From the NCBI GenBank assembly GCA_019424865.1, contig JAHYYS010000003.1, forward strand, positions 1-57,730: a DNA stretch of 57,730 nucleotides, given 5' to 3'. Below the pieces are notes generated by a model that ran no database searches, had not been told where the DNA came from, and was given only the letters and a program-made list of their open reading frames with translations. This stretch comes from a bacterium. Lineage in GTDB: Bacteria > Bacillota > Clostridia > Oscillospirales > Oscillospiraceae. The translations under genes were made by a program, and so were the position numbers. Positions 30,972 through 39,627 of the stretch are shown here, one piece after another (positions within the stretch are counted from its first letter, which is position 1; each line of letters begins with the position of its first letter).

Positions 30972-32183
30972 ATGGATGTACTGCAGGAAAAGCGCTCCAG
31001 TCCGGAGCTGCGGGGCTATGTGAAGGAGCGGGTCCGCCGGATGCGGGAGCGCATGGAGGCGAAGGGCGTGGATGTGTCCATCCTGCTGCGCCCGGAGAAT
31101 GTGTTCTATTTCAGCAACTTCAACCCCATTATCATCAGCCACGTCCCCTATTTCATCATCACGAAGGACGACGCGTTTCTGCTGGTCCACAGCATCCGCC
31201 ACGACCACGCGGTGAACGAAGGCGCGGCGGACCGGGTGCTGTGCTATGGCAAGTGGGGGGCCACCCAGGCCATCGCCATGGATGCCATGGACGCCATGCG
31301 GGAGCTGCTGGGGGGAGAGCCCCTCACCGTGGGCGTGGAGGGCGACTACGCCAGCATGAATTTCCTGAGCCGGCTGAAGACCAAGCTCCAGGTGAAGGAA
31401 TATGTGGACGTGTCCCAGGATGCCGTGGATCTGCGGCTGATTAAGGACCCCCACGAGATTAAGATGTGCCGGATCTCCGGCGAGCTGGTGGATCTGGGCG
31501 TGACCCGGGCCATCCAGGCTCTGGAGGAGGGGGCCAGCGAGGCCCGCGCCGCCACCGAGGGGCAGTATGCCATGCGCATGCGCTGGCACGAGAAGTATCA
31601 GCAGTACGAGGTCTCCGGCTTCTCCAACTCGGAGACGGCGGACATCGACACCCTGGTGGTCTGGTGCATGTCCAACGAGCGGCTCAACTATGGCTGCGAC
31701 TGCCCCACCGGCTATGTGCCCATGCCCGGCGATCTGACCATGCCCATGAGCTGGGCCCGGATCGGGGGCTATAATGTGGAAAACGAGCGCACCGTCATTG
31801 TGGACCACGTGAACGAGGAGCGCACCCGGGCCTATGACGCCATGCTGCGGGCACGGGACAGCATTTTCCGGATGCTCCGCCCCGGCACAATCTTTGAGGA
31901 TTTGTATTTCGCCGCCATGAAGGAGTACGAGGATGCGGGCTTCGGCGCCATCCTGCCCGGACGCTGCGGCCACGGCATGGGCCTGTCCTCCCACGAGTTC
32001 CCCTCGGTGACCAAGGGCAACAAGGCGGCCCTGGCCCCCGGCATGATTCTGACGGTGGAGCCCGGCCTGATGAGCGCCCAGCTGGGCGCGGTGCGCCACA
32101 GCGACACGGTTTTGATTACCGAGGACGGCTTTGAGTTCCTGACCCAGTCCCCCCGGGATAAGATCATCATCAAAAAGCAATAA
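30972..32183 (+). CDS. M24 (pita-bread fold) family protein, creatinase-like, metal ligands not conserved
   Basis: 403 residues with the creatinase/prolidase N-terminal domain (KGVDVSILLRPENVFYFSNF) and the pita-bread C-terminal domain. Two landmarks of M24 peptidases remain (GRCGHGMGLSSHEFPS and ILTVEPGL), but the first two Asp ligands, normally in a DxG...SDxTRT pattern, are replaced in GDLTMPMSW...GYNVENERTVIV, and the last Glu is Ser in VRHSDTVLITEDG. The GYxxxxERT pattern resembles metal-free creatinase. It probably hydrolyses a non-peptide C-N bond or another conjugate imported by AbgT. Cys and Asp occur where creatinase has its catalytic His region (GCDCPTGY), so activity is uncertain. 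Start preceded by GGGAGG. Confidence 0.88.
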   Translation: MDVLQEKRSSPELRGYVKERVRRMRERMEAKGVDVSILLRPENVFYFSNFNPIIISHVPYFIITKDDAFLLVHSIRHDHAVNEGAADRVLCYGKWGATQAIAMDAMDAMRELLGGEPLTVGVEGDYASMNFLSRLKTKLQVKEYVDVSQDAVDLRLIKDPHEIKMCRISGELVDLGVTRAIQALEEGASEARAATEGQYAMRMRWHEKYQQYEVSGFSNSETADIDTLVVWCMSNERLNYGCDCPTGYVPMPGDLTMPMSWARIGGYNVENERTVIVDHVNEERTRAYDAMLRARDSIFRMLRPGTIFEDLYFAAMKEYEDAGFGAILPGRCGHGMGLSSHEFPSVTKGNKAALAPGMILTVEPGLMSAQLGAVRHSDTVLITEDGFEFLTQSPRDKIIIKKQ

Positions 32184-32199
32184 AAACCAATCAAACAAG

Positions 32200-32226
32200 C
32201 CGGCCCCGTCGGAAAGACGGGGCCGG
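32200..32226 (+). other. Intercistronic stem-loop
   Basis: CCGGCCCCGTC and GACGGGGCCGG form a perfect 11-base-pair stem around GGAAA between the M24 and UroD-like genes. No T run follows; the ribosome binding site comes directly after it. A role in RNA stability or in setting the ratio of the two products is plausible. Confidence 0.6.
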
Positions 32227-32244
32227 GAGAGGAGCTGTTGATCT

Positions 32245-33249
32245 ATGACGAAAAAGGAACGAATCCAGGCCGCGATCCGGGGAGAAAAGCCGGACAAGAT
32301 GCCCTATTCCTTCTGGAGCCACATGCCGGGCACCGATCTGGACCCGGAGGCCATTGCCCAGAAGACCTATGAGTTTTATAAGAAGTACGACTTTGACTTT
32401 GTCAAGACCATGAACAACGGGATGTATCCCATCGAGGACTTTGGGTGCACCGTGGACTACTCTGAGATCGTCAAGGGCGGCGTGGCCAAGGTGGTCAGCA
32501 CCCCCATCGCCGGCCCGGAGGACTGGCACAAGCTGACGGTATGCCCCTGCACCCAGGGCAGCAACGCCCGGGAGCTGCGCCACCTGCAGCTGGTTCTGGA
32601 CAAGCTGAAGGGGGAGGAGGTCCCGGTCATCTTCACCGTGTTCACCCCCATCACCATTGCCGACAAGGTCTGCGGCGGGAAGCTGCTCTCCTATATCCGG
32701 GAGGGGTACGGGGAGGACGTGAAGGCGGCCCTGGAGGTGATCACCGAGACCACCGCCCAGCTGGCAGCCGCGGCCATCGAGATGGGGGCCGACGGGATCT
32801 TCTACGCCTCCCAGATGAGCAGCTATGACAAGTGCACCGAGGCGGAGTACCGGGAGTACGGCACGCCCTATGACCTGCGGGTGCTGGAGGCGGCCGGAAA
32901 GGGCTGGATGAATACCATCCACTGCCACGGCAACAACATCATGTTCCAGATCCTCAAGGACTATCCGGTGCAGGTCTTCAACTGGCACGCCTGGGAGACG
33001 CTGCCCGCGCTGGACGAGGCCTATGCCCTGACCGGGAAGTGCCTGATGGGCGGCCTGAGCCGCACCGACATCACCCAGGGCAACCGGGGCGCCATCCAGA
33101 ACCAGATCTATGAGTGCTTCAAGCTGCTGGGCGGACGGCACCAGATTTTGACTCCGGGGTGCGTCATCCGCTATCCTTTGGACGACGAGATGCTCTCCTT
33201 TATTGGAAAGACCCGAAACGAAATTGAGTCAGTATTTGATCGTCTCTGA
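32245..33249 (+). CDS. Uroporphyrinogen decarboxylase/methyltransferase family protein
   Basis: 334 residues of the UroD/MtaA barrel family (TKKERIQAAIRGEKPDKMPYSFW; KLLSYIREGYGEDVKAALEVIT; MGADGIFYASQMSS). A potential zinc site is formed by IHCHGNN and, near the end, TPGCVIRYPLDDE, in the places where methyltransferase-type members have His-x-Cys and Cys ligands. The Arg/Asp pattern of heme-pathway HemE is not evident, so a corrinoid or thiol methyltransferase role is more likely than heme synthesis. It is in the AbgT operon, ribosome binding site GAGAGGAG 10 bases upstream. Its last 50 bases overlap the convergent LysR gene. Substrate unknown. Confidence 0.88.
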   Translation: MTKKERIQAAIRGEKPDKMPYSFWSHMPGTDLDPEAIAQKTYEFYKKYDFDFVKTMNNGMYPIEDFGCTVDYSEIVKGGVAKVVSTPIAGPEDWHKLTVCPCTQGSNARELRHLQLVLDKLKGEEVPVIFTVFTPITIADKVCGGKLLSYIREGYGEDVKAALEVITETTAQLAAAAIEMGADGIFYASQMSSYDKCTEAEYREYGTPYDLRVLEAAGKGWMNTIHCHGNNIMFQILKDYPVQVFNWHAWETLPALDEAYALTGKCLMGGLSRTDITQGNRGAIQNQIYECFKLLGGRHQILTPGCVIRYPLDDEMLSFIGKTRNEIESVFDRL

Positions 33250-34204
33250 CCCCGCTGAAAATGTCCCGGGCAAGCTGGATAAATTCCCGGCCTGCCCGGG
33301 TCAGCAGTTTGTTTTTCAGCCGGTAGACAGAGATCTGAAGCGGGCCGATGGCGCTGCTGTCAAGCAGGAAGACGGACAGACGCTCCAGCCCGTCCCGGCT
33401 GAACAGCAGCGTTCCCCCGTGGCCGAAGAGCCGCTGATTGGGGGATAAAAAGGTGAGAGGCAGCACACAGGCCCCCAGCCCCTCGATGCACAGGGAGAAC
33501 TGGGTGATCAGGTTCTGGGTGGACACCACGATGTCCGGCGCGATCCCCGCCTCGCGGCACAGGGTGCGAAAGACCCGGCCATTCATGGACTCCGGGTTCT
33601 GGGCCACAAAGGGGAGATTGGCAAAGCGGGCGATGGAGAGGGGGCCCTCGGCCAGCCGCCTGCCCGGATAGCGCTCCTTCAGCAGCTGGCTGGGGACCAG
33701 AAGGACGAACTTTTCCTCAAACAGAGGGACGACCGCCAGATCTTTTGTGTCCTTCGGCTCATAGCCGATGCACAGGTCGGCGGTCCCGTCATACAGCACG
33801 TCGGTGATGTTCTCGCTGAAGGAGCACTCCGCCAGATGGAGCTGAATCTGGGGGAACATCTGGTGAAAGGCGGACAGCAGAGGCGGGAGCATAATGGTCC
33901 CCCGGGTCACCGGGATGCCCACGGTCAGCTCTCCCTGGCGGAAATTCTTGATGTCCTGCACCTCGCGGGCGTAGTCATCCACCGAGCTGAGGATTTCTGC
34001 GGCCCGGCGCTGGAGCGCCCGGCCCGCGTCTGTCAGCGTCAGGGGCGTGCCCCGGTCAAACAGCCGCACATCATAGTAGGCCTCCAGCTTGGAAATATGA
34101 TTGCTCAGAGCCTGCTGGGAGATAAACAGGCGTTTGGCCGCACGGGTGAAGTTCCGCTCCTCCGCTGCGGCCACAAAGCATCTCAGGCTGGTCAGACTGA
34201 GCAT
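33200..34204 (-). CDS. LysR-family transcriptional regulator
   Basis: 334 residues from the ATG at 34204 (TTGGAG 9 bases upstream). The N-terminal winged helix-turn-helix is clear (SLRCFVAAAEERNFTRAAKRL, SQQALSNHISKLE, LFDRGTPLTLTDAGR), followed by the type 2 periplasmic-binding-like effector domain (ELTVGIPVTRGTIMLPPLL; DGTADLCIGYEP; GLGACVLPLTFL). It is divergent from the cysteine desulfidase gene across 109 bases and convergent with the UroD-like gene, so the desulfidase is the most likely target; a TTGACA at 34262-34267 in the shared gap is a possible -35 box for it. The 3' ends of this gene and the UroD-like gene overlap by 50 bases. Confidence 0.94.
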   Translation of the reverse strand: MLSLTSLRCFVAAAEERNFTRAAKRLFISQQALSNHISKLEAYYDVRLFDRGTPLTLTDAGRALQRRAAEILSSVDDYAREVQDIKNFRQGELTVGIPVTRGTIMLPPLLSAFHQMFPQIQLHLAECSFSENITDVLYDGTADLCIGYEPKDTKDLAVVPLFEEKFVLLVPSQLLKERYPGRRLAEGPLSIARFANLPFVAQNPESMNGRVFRTLCREAGIAPDIVVSTQNLITQFSLCIEGLGACVLPLTFLSPNQRLFGHGGTLLFSRDGLERLSVFLLDSSAIGPLQISVYRLKNKLLTRAGREFIQLARDIFSGVRDDQILTQFRFGSFQ

Positions 34205-34313
34205 AGCCCCACACTCCAATCCTCTTTCTATTTTTTTTCATTTTACCCCGTCCGCCTGGAATTGACAAGCGGACGGAAAACGAAATCCTACTCCAGATGG
34301 GAGCCGAACAATT

Positions 34314-35627
34314 ATGGATCAAACATTATATCAAAACCACCTTGAAATTTTAAAAGAAGAACTGCTGGTGGCTCTGGGCTGCACCGAGCCCATCGCCATC
34401 GCCTATGCCGGCGCCAAGGCGCGGCAGCTGCTGGGCGAAATGCCCGAGCGCTGCGTGGTCAAGTGCAGCGGCAATATCATCAAAAATGTAAAGGGCGTCA
34501 TTGTCCCCAATTCCGGCGGGATGCGGGGCATGGATGTGGCGGCCACCCTGGGCATTGTGGGCGGCGACCCGGAGCGGGAGCTGGCCGTGCTGGAAACCGT
34601 GACGCCGGAGGATATCCAGACCACCCAGAAGCTGGTGCGCCAGGGATTCTGCACCTGTGAGCTGGTGGAGGGAGTGGACAACCTCTACATTGTGGTGGAG
34701 CTGGAAGGGGGCGGACATACCGCCGAAATTGAGATTCAGGAGCACCACAACAACATCACCTATATGAAGCGGGACGGAGAAGTCCTGCTGAACCGCCGCC
34801 CCGACCCCAACCGGGAGAAAAAGGAGACGGGAGCGGATCGGATGCTCCTGAACGTGGAAAACATCCTGGAATTTGCCGACGCAGTGCGTATGGAGGATGT
34901 GGAGGAGCTGATTGGCCGGCAGATCGCCTATAACACCGCCATCTCCGACGAGGGGCTGAAGGGGAAATACGGCGTGGAGACCGGCCGCATCCTGATGGAG
35001 AACGCCCAGCGCGCCAGCGGCCTGAACCGGGTCCGGCTGCAGGCCAGGGCCGCCGCGGCCGCGGGCAGCGACGCCCGGATGAGCGGCTGCTCCCTGCCGG
35101 TGGTGATCAACAGCGGCAGCGGAAACCAGGGCATCACCGTGACCATGCCCATCGTGACCTATGCCAGGGAGTGGAATGCGGCTCAGGATCTGCTCTACCG
35201 GGCCCTGGTGCTGGGCAACCTCATCAGCGTCCACCAGAAGAAGTATATCGGCAGCCTCAGCGCCTATTGCGGGGCCACCAGCGCCGCCACGGGGGCGGCC
35301 TGCGGCGTGGCCTATATGATGCTGAAGCAGAAGGGAGAACCGGATCGCATCTATCAGATTCTGTGCGACACCATCACCAACAGCATCGAGACCCTGGGCG
35401 GCATGGTGTGCGACGGGGCCAAGGCCAGCTGCGCGGCCAAAATCGGCCTGGCGGTAGAGAACGCCCTGATGGCCCTGGAGCTGAGCCTGGAGGGCAATGT
35501 GTTCCAGCCCGGCGAGGGCATGACCATGGAAAATCCGGAGGACACCATCGCGGCGGTGGGCCGCATGGGCCGGGTTGGCATGAAGAGCACCGACGTGGAA
35601 ATTCTGAACATCATGCTGGGGAATTGA
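34314..35627 (+). CDS. L-cysteine desulfidase / serine dehydratase-alpha family protein (CyuA/YhaM-like)
   Basis: 437 residues of the UPF0597 family. The start ATG at 34314 has GGGAG 10 bases upstream. Family motifs: LLVALGCTEPIAIAYAGAKA at the start, CSGNIIKNVKGVIVPNSGG, SGSGNQGITVTMPIV, and the C-terminal AYCGATSAATGAACG and VCDGAKASCAAK, whose Cys residues with that of GCTEP fit the proposed oxygen-labile [4Fe-4S] site. These enzymes degrade L-cysteine to pyruvate, ammonia and sulfide, or related substrates, and are common in anaerobes. LysR control is likely from the divergent arrangement. Cytoplasmic. Confidence 0.93.
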   Translation: MDQTLYQNHLEILKEELLVALGCTEPIAIAYAGAKARQLLGEMPERCVVKCSGNIIKNVKGVIVPNSGGMRGMDVAATLGIVGGDPERELAVLETVTPEDIQTTQKLVRQGFCTCELVEGVDNLYIVVELEGGGHTAEIEIQEHHNNITYMKRDGEVLLNRRPDPNREKKETGADRMLLNVENILEFADAVRMEDVEELIGRQIAYNTAISDEGLKGKYGVETGRILMENAQRASGLNRVRLQARAAAAAGSDARMSGCSLPVVINSGSGNQGITVTMPIVTYAREWNAAQDLLYRALVLGNLISVHQKKYIGSLSAYCGATSAATGAACGVAYMMLKQKGEPDRIYQILCDTITNSIETLGGMVCDGAKASCAAKIGLAVENALMALELSLEGNVFQPGEGMTMENPEDTIAAVGRMGRVGMKSTDVEILNIMLGN

Positions 35628-35940
35628 GGGCGGAGTGGAATCTCAGTACCATCAGCGGATAAAATGAAGCGAAAGCACAGAAAATTTGCAAATAATTCGA
35701 CAATTTAGCACGACAGAATGATACGGGAACAGAATATTCGGAATTTATACTGGGGCGGCAGGGAAGCTTTATCACGCTGATTGAGCAAAATAACCGACTG
35801 CAAAGACAGAAAGAACACGTCGAATTTGTCTGGGTGCGGCGAGGAAAAAAGCGCTGTTTCAGCTTTTTCTACAAAATATAATGCGGCACTGTGATGAAGC
35901 CAGCCATTATATGGAAAACCGGGCGGCAGTTTACCCAAAA
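35628..35940. other. Non-coding AT-rich gap
   Basis: About 310 bases between the desulfidase gene and the RpiR operator. It is clearly more AT-rich than the surroundings. No open frame here has a ribosome binding site or family resemblance, and I see no strong terminator for the desulfidase gene. Confidence 0.5.
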
Positions 35941-35989
35941 ATGTCGGAAAGTCAATATTCTTGAAATAGAAATATTGACTTTCCGACAT
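35941..35989 (+). promoter_or_regulatory. Perfect 19-base inverted repeat, operator for the RpiR operon
   Basis: ATGTCGGAAAGTCAATATT (35941-35959) and its exact complement AATATTGACTTTCCGACAT (35971-35989) are separated by 11 bases. The right arm contains the -35 box of the promoter, so a bound dimer would block RNA polymerase. The adjacent RpiR-family gene is the obvious binding candidate. Confidence 0.8.
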
Positions 35990-36003
35990 TTCATTATTAT
36001 AAT
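35975..36003 (+). promoter_or_regulatory. Sigma-A promoter of the rpiR-dpp operon
   Basis: TTGACT (35975-35980) and a perfect TATAAT (35998-36003) are separated by 17 bases. The expected start is near 36010, giving a 38-base leader to the RpiR ATG. Confidence 0.9.
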
Positions 36004-36047
36004 GAATCCATCATTTCCGTTGCCCAAGAGGAAAGAGAGGTCCCGCG

Positions 36048-36908
36048 ATGGAACTGCCCGCTGCTATGGCCCAGCGGATTAAATCCACCCCCCTCACAGC
36101 GAAGGAGTCCCTGGTTGCCGAATATATTCTGAATCATTTCAGCTCTGTCTGCTATGTCTCCACCAGCGAGCTGGCCCGCATTCTCCATGTAAGCGACGCC
36201 ACGGTCTCCCGTACCAGCAAGGCGCTGGGCTACGCCTCCTTTCTGGCACTGCAGAAAGAGATGCGGGATTTTGCCCTGGAGCGGGCGGACTATCCGAAGC
36301 GGGGATTCCTGCCCCCTTTTGAACGCCTTCAGACGCACCGGAGCCTGGATGTCAAGGAGGATGTGTTTCAGCAGTTCTCCGCCCTGACCTGCAAGAATTT
36401 ACAAAGCGTGCTGGAGAAAAATTCGGAGGAAACCATCCGGTCCGCCGCAGATCTGCTGGCGGACAGCCGCGTGAAATTTATTGTGGGCCGCCGCCCTACT
36501 GCGGCGCTGGCCGGCAAATTTGCCTTCCTGCTGCGCATGGTTGCCCCCCGGGTGGTAGAGGCCACGGGGGACGTGACGGTGGAGCAGCTGCTGGATATCG
36601 GGCCGGATGACTGTCTGCTGATGATCAACTTCAACCCCTATGGCGCCTATGCGGAGCGGTGGCTCAGCTCTGCGCGGGAGCGGGGAGCCAGGATCATTCT
36701 GCTGACGGATCGGCCCTCCGCCCCCCATGCCGGCCTGGCCGATATTCTGCTGCTGACCGATGTGTACAGCGTCAGCTTTTTTAACTCCAATGTGGCGGCC
36801 ATGTTTCTGCTGGAGCTGCTGGTATCCCTGATTGCCGACCGGGAGGGGGCCGCTGCCGCCAGACGTCTGGACACCCTCAATCCATATATACTCCAAAACA
36901 GCAAATGA
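36048..36908 (+). CDS. MurR/RpiR-family transcriptional regulator
   Basis: 286 residues with the RpiR N-terminal helix-turn-helix (AKESLVAEYILNHFSSVCYV, TSELARILHVSDATVSRTSK) and a C-terminal SIS sugar-isomerase-like domain (residues about 125-265; KFIVGRRPTAALAGKFAFLL, GPDDCLLMINFNPYG). RpiR proteins sense phosphosugars or other small ligands. It is the first gene of the dipeptide-transport operon, 78 bases ahead of the binding-protein gene, and the palindrome that overlaps its promoter suggests autoregulation. The GRRPTA segment replaces the usual GxGxS phosphate loop, so the ligand may not be a classical sugar phosphate. Confidence 0.92.
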   Translation: MELPAAMAQRIKSTPLTAKESLVAEYILNHFSSVCYVSTSELARILHVSDATVSRTSKALGYASFLALQKEMRDFALERADYPKRGFLPPFERLQTHRSLDVKEDVFQQFSALTCKNLQSVLEKNSEETIRSAADLLADSRVKFIVGRRPTAALAGKFAFLLRMVAPRVVEATGDVTVEQLLDIGPDDCLLMINFNPYGAYAERWLSSARERGARIILLTDRPSAPHAGLADILLLTDVYSVSFFNSNVAAMFLLELLVSLIADREGAAAARRLDTLNPYILQNSK

Positions 36909-36986
36909 CCGGCCCGTCTGACGGGATTCCCCTTCTTCGGAGGGTTATCTGCATATCCGAACAATATGTGTAAGGAGGAACGGTAA

Positions 36987-38540
36987 ATGAAAAAAGTTTT
37001 GTCTCTTGCCCTCAGTGTTGCCCTTTGCCTGGGGCTGCTCAGCGCCTGCGGCGGCGACAGCGGCAGCGGGAGCTCCGGCGGGAGCGGCAGCGGAAGCGGC
37101 GACGGGGAGCTGAAGACCGTCACCTGGGCCAACAGCAGCGATATCACCGGCCTGGATCCCAGAAACGGCAACTCCACCATCAGCGCCAGCGTTCTGGCAA
37201 ACCTGTACAGCACCCTGGTCAAGACCGACCCCACCGGCCAGATCGTCCTGGATGCGGCCGAGAGCTATGAGCAGGTGGACGACACCACCTGGCACTTTAC
37301 CCTGCGTCAGGATGTGTATTTCACCAACGGCGTCCAGATGACGGCCGAGGACGTGGCCTACACCATCAACAGTCTGCGGGATCCCGAGAAGACTTACGCC
37401 CTGTCCGGCGACTTTTCCTTCATGCAGGTAGAGGTCTTGGGCGACTTTGAATTCAACATCGTCACCGACTACCCCTTCCCCTCCCTGCCCCTGCGGCTGA
37501 ACTATGTGAAGATCGTGCCCAGCGCCTATGTGGAAGAAGTGGGCGACGAGGGCTTTGCCGCGGCCCCCATCGGGTCCGGCCCCTTTAAGTTTGTCTCCTG
37601 GGAGAAGGATCAGCAGGTGGTCATGGAGAAGAACCCCGACTACTATGGCGAAGTGGCCCAGTTTGACCGGCTGATTTATGAGGTGATCCCCGAGGCGGCT
37701 GACCGGGTGGCCGCCCTTCAGGCGGGCGAGGTGGACATCATTGTAAATGTCCCCACCACCCAGGCCGAGTATCTGCAGAGCCTGGACGGAATCACGGTTG
37801 TGGGCCAGCCCTCCACCCGCGTGGTGTGGCTGCAGTTCAACCTGGTGGGCGAGGAGACGCCCCTGGATGATATCCGGGTGCGTCAGGCCATGAACTATGC
37901 CGTGGATCGGGACGCCCTGATCGCCGGCGTACTGGACGGCTACGCCGTCAAGGTGGCCTCCATCTCCACCCCCGAGTACGAGGGCTATGACCCCGACGTC
38001 CAGGGCTATACCTATGATCCCGATAAGGCGCGCCAGCTGCTGGCCGACGCCGGCTATGCCGACGGCTTTACCATTGAGTGCTCCGTCTCCTCCGGCCTGC
38101 TCAACAGCACCGACGTGGTGCAGGCCATCGCCAGTCAGCTGGCCGAGGTGGGCATCAATATGACCATTAAGGAGGAAGACGGTACTACCCAGCGCGAGGA
38201 GATTGGCGCGGGGACTGTGGCCCCCACCTTCCTCCAGGGACTGGGCGGCCCCTACTGCGACATCAACCTGATTGCCAGCATCGGCTTTACTGAGGGCGCC
38301 CGGTATTGCACCTGGGTGGATCAGGAGTTTATGGATCTGGCCGCCCAGGCCGCCTCTGAGATGGACGCCGACGCCCGGGCCGAGCTGTTCAGCCAGATGC
38401 AGCAGATGATGGTGGACAAGGCGCCCGCCCTGTGGCTGTACCAGCAGGACGTCCTGTACGCCTATAATTCCGAGAAGGTCCAGAACTGGACGGCCCGCAC
38501 CGACGAGGTCGTGCTGATGGACGGCGTCTCCGTGGCGTAA
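36987..38540 (+). CDS. ABC transporter substrate-binding lipoprotein, dipeptide/oligopeptide family
   Basis: 517 residues; AAGGAGG lies 8 bases before the ATG. Lipoprotein signal MKKVLSLALSVALCLGLLSAC, then a Gly/Ser linker of about 20 residues. The SBP-family-5 fold is shown by ITGLDPRNGNSTISASVLANLY, YEQVDDTTWHFTLRQDVYFTNG, DVAYTINSLRDPEKT, APIGSGPFKFVSWEKDQQVV, VRQAMNYAVDRDALI and the late LQGLGGPYCDINL. It captures a peptide-like solute outside the membrane for the DppBCDF-type transporter encoded next. It is separated from the permease genes by an internal terminator, which would give more binding protein than membrane components. Confidence 0.95.
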   Translation: MKKVLSLALSVALCLGLLSACGGDSGSGSSGGSGSGSGDGELKTVTWANSSDITGLDPRNGNSTISASVLANLYSTLVKTDPTGQIVLDAAESYEQVDDTTWHFTLRQDVYFTNGVQMTAEDVAYTINSLRDPEKTYALSGDFSFMQVEVLGDFEFNIVTDYPFPSLPLRLNYVKIVPSAYVEEVGDEGFAAAPIGSGPFKFVSWEKDQQVVMEKNPDYYGEVAQFDRLIYEVIPEAADRVAALQAGEVDIIVNVPTTQAEYLQSLDGITVVGQPSTRVVWLQFNLVGEETPLDDIRVRQAMNYAVDRDALIAGVLDGYAVKVASISTPEYEGYDPDVQGYTYDPDKARQLLADAGYADGFTIECSVSSGLLNSTDVVQAIASQLAEVGINMTIKEEDGTTQREEIGAGTVAPTFLQGLGGPYCDINLIASIGFTEGARYCTWVDQEFMDLAAQAASEMDADARAELFSQMQQMMVDKAPALWLYQQDVLYAYNSEKVQNWTARTDEVVLMDGVSVA

Positions 38541-38606
38541 GCCCGGCGCCTGGGGAGCAATTGAATATCCGCAGCTGGCGCGGTGTTTCCCTGGTATTGG
38601 GCCAAA

Positions 38607-38648
38607 GAGGCGCACCCGTATCAAGATGGGTGCGCCTCCCTTTTATAA
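38607..38648 (+). terminator. Internal terminator/attenuator between binding-protein and permease genes
   Basis: GAGGCGCACCC (38607-38617) pairs exactly with GGGTGCGCCTC (38628-38638), followed by CCTTTTATAAAA. It probably reduces expression of the downstream transporter genes. Confidence 0.75.
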
Positions 38649-38695
38649 AAAATCCGGCTTTGCTCCGCCTGCCGCAGTATCGAGAGGTTGATAAC

Positions 38696-39616
38696 ATGGG
38701 GAAGTACTTACTGAAACGGCTCTGGCAGTCTGTCATTGCGATCCTGGGCATTACCGTCGTTGTATTTGTGATTCTGCACCTCACCGGCAACCCGGTGGAG
38801 TTGATGGTCTCCCCCACCACGCCGAAGGAGGAGATGGAAATCCTGGCAGAAAAGATGGGCTTCAACGACCCGCTGCCCGTCCAATATGTGCGCTTTTTAA
38901 AGGGCGCGCTGGTGGGGGACTTCGGTACCTCCTATTACTATAACGAGCCTGCCATGCAGGTGGTGCTGGAGCGTGCGCCGGCTACCTTGACGCTGGCCTG
39001 CGCGGCCCTTCTGATTTGCGTGGTATTGGGGGTGCCGGCAGGTATCCTGTCGGCGGTGAAGCGCAACAGCGTGTCCGACGCGATCATCCGGGTGCTGGCC
39101 CTGCTGGGCCAATGTATGCCCGCCTTCTGGCTGGGCATGATGCTCATTATGTTTTTTGCGGTCAAGCTCCAGTGGCTGCCCACCGGCGGCGCGGACGAGG
39201 GGCTGCGCTCCCTGATTCTCCCCGCCTTTACCCTGGGCCTGTTTTCCGCGGCAACCATCTGCCGGCTGCTGCGCAGCAACATGATTGAGGTGCTGGGCAA
39301 GGAGTACATCGACGTGTGCAAGGCCAAGGGCCTGCCCGCCCGGAAGGTCATCAGCAAGCATGCGCTGAAAAACGCCCTGAGCTCCATCCTCACCATGCTG
39401 GGCATGCAGTTTGCCTCTCTGCTGGGCGGCTCTGTGATCACCGAGACCGTTTTTGCCTGGCCCGGCGTAGGCCGGCTGGTCATTCAGAGCATCACCTCCA
39501 GCGACTTTGCGGTGGTGGAGTGCATCGTGTTCCTGATGGCCGTGGTGTTCGTGGTGATCAACTTTGTGGTGGATATTCTGTATTGCGTGATCAATCCGCG
39601 CATCCGTTTGCAGTAG
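38696..39616 (+). CDS. Dipeptide ABC transporter permease (DppB-like)
   Basis: 306 residues from the ATG at 38696 (GAGAGG 8 bases upstream). Six membrane segments, with the N-terminal YLLKRLWQSVIAILGITVVVF typical of the family and the cytoplasmic coupling motif near the end (EYIDVCKAKGLPARKVISKHALKNAL), then GGSVITETVFAWPGVGRLV. First of the two permease subunits of the import channel; followed after 11 bases by the second subunit. Confidence 0.95.
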   Translation: MGKYLLKRLWQSVIAILGITVVVFVILHLTGNPVELMVSPTTPKEEMEILAEKMGFNDPLPVQYVRFLKGALVGDFGTSYYYNEPAMQVVLERAPATLTLACAALLICVVLGVPAGILSAVKRNSVSDAIIRVLALLGQCMPAFWLGMMLIMFFAVKLQWLPTGGADEGLRSLILPAFTLGLFSAATICRLLRSNMIEVLGKEYIDVCKAKGLPARKVISKHALKNALSSILTMLGMQFASLLGGSVITETVFAWPGVGRLVIQSITSSDFAVVECIVFLMAVVFVVINFVVDILYCVINPRIRLQ

Positions 39617-39627
39617 GGGGGAGCTTC

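Noticed and set aside
36945..38624. 559-residue minus-strand frame opposite the dipeptide-binding lipoprotein
   Set aside because: Shadow of an unambiguous SBP-family-5 lipoprotein gene; its His/Gly/Leu-rich composition is typical of antisense GC-rich DNA.
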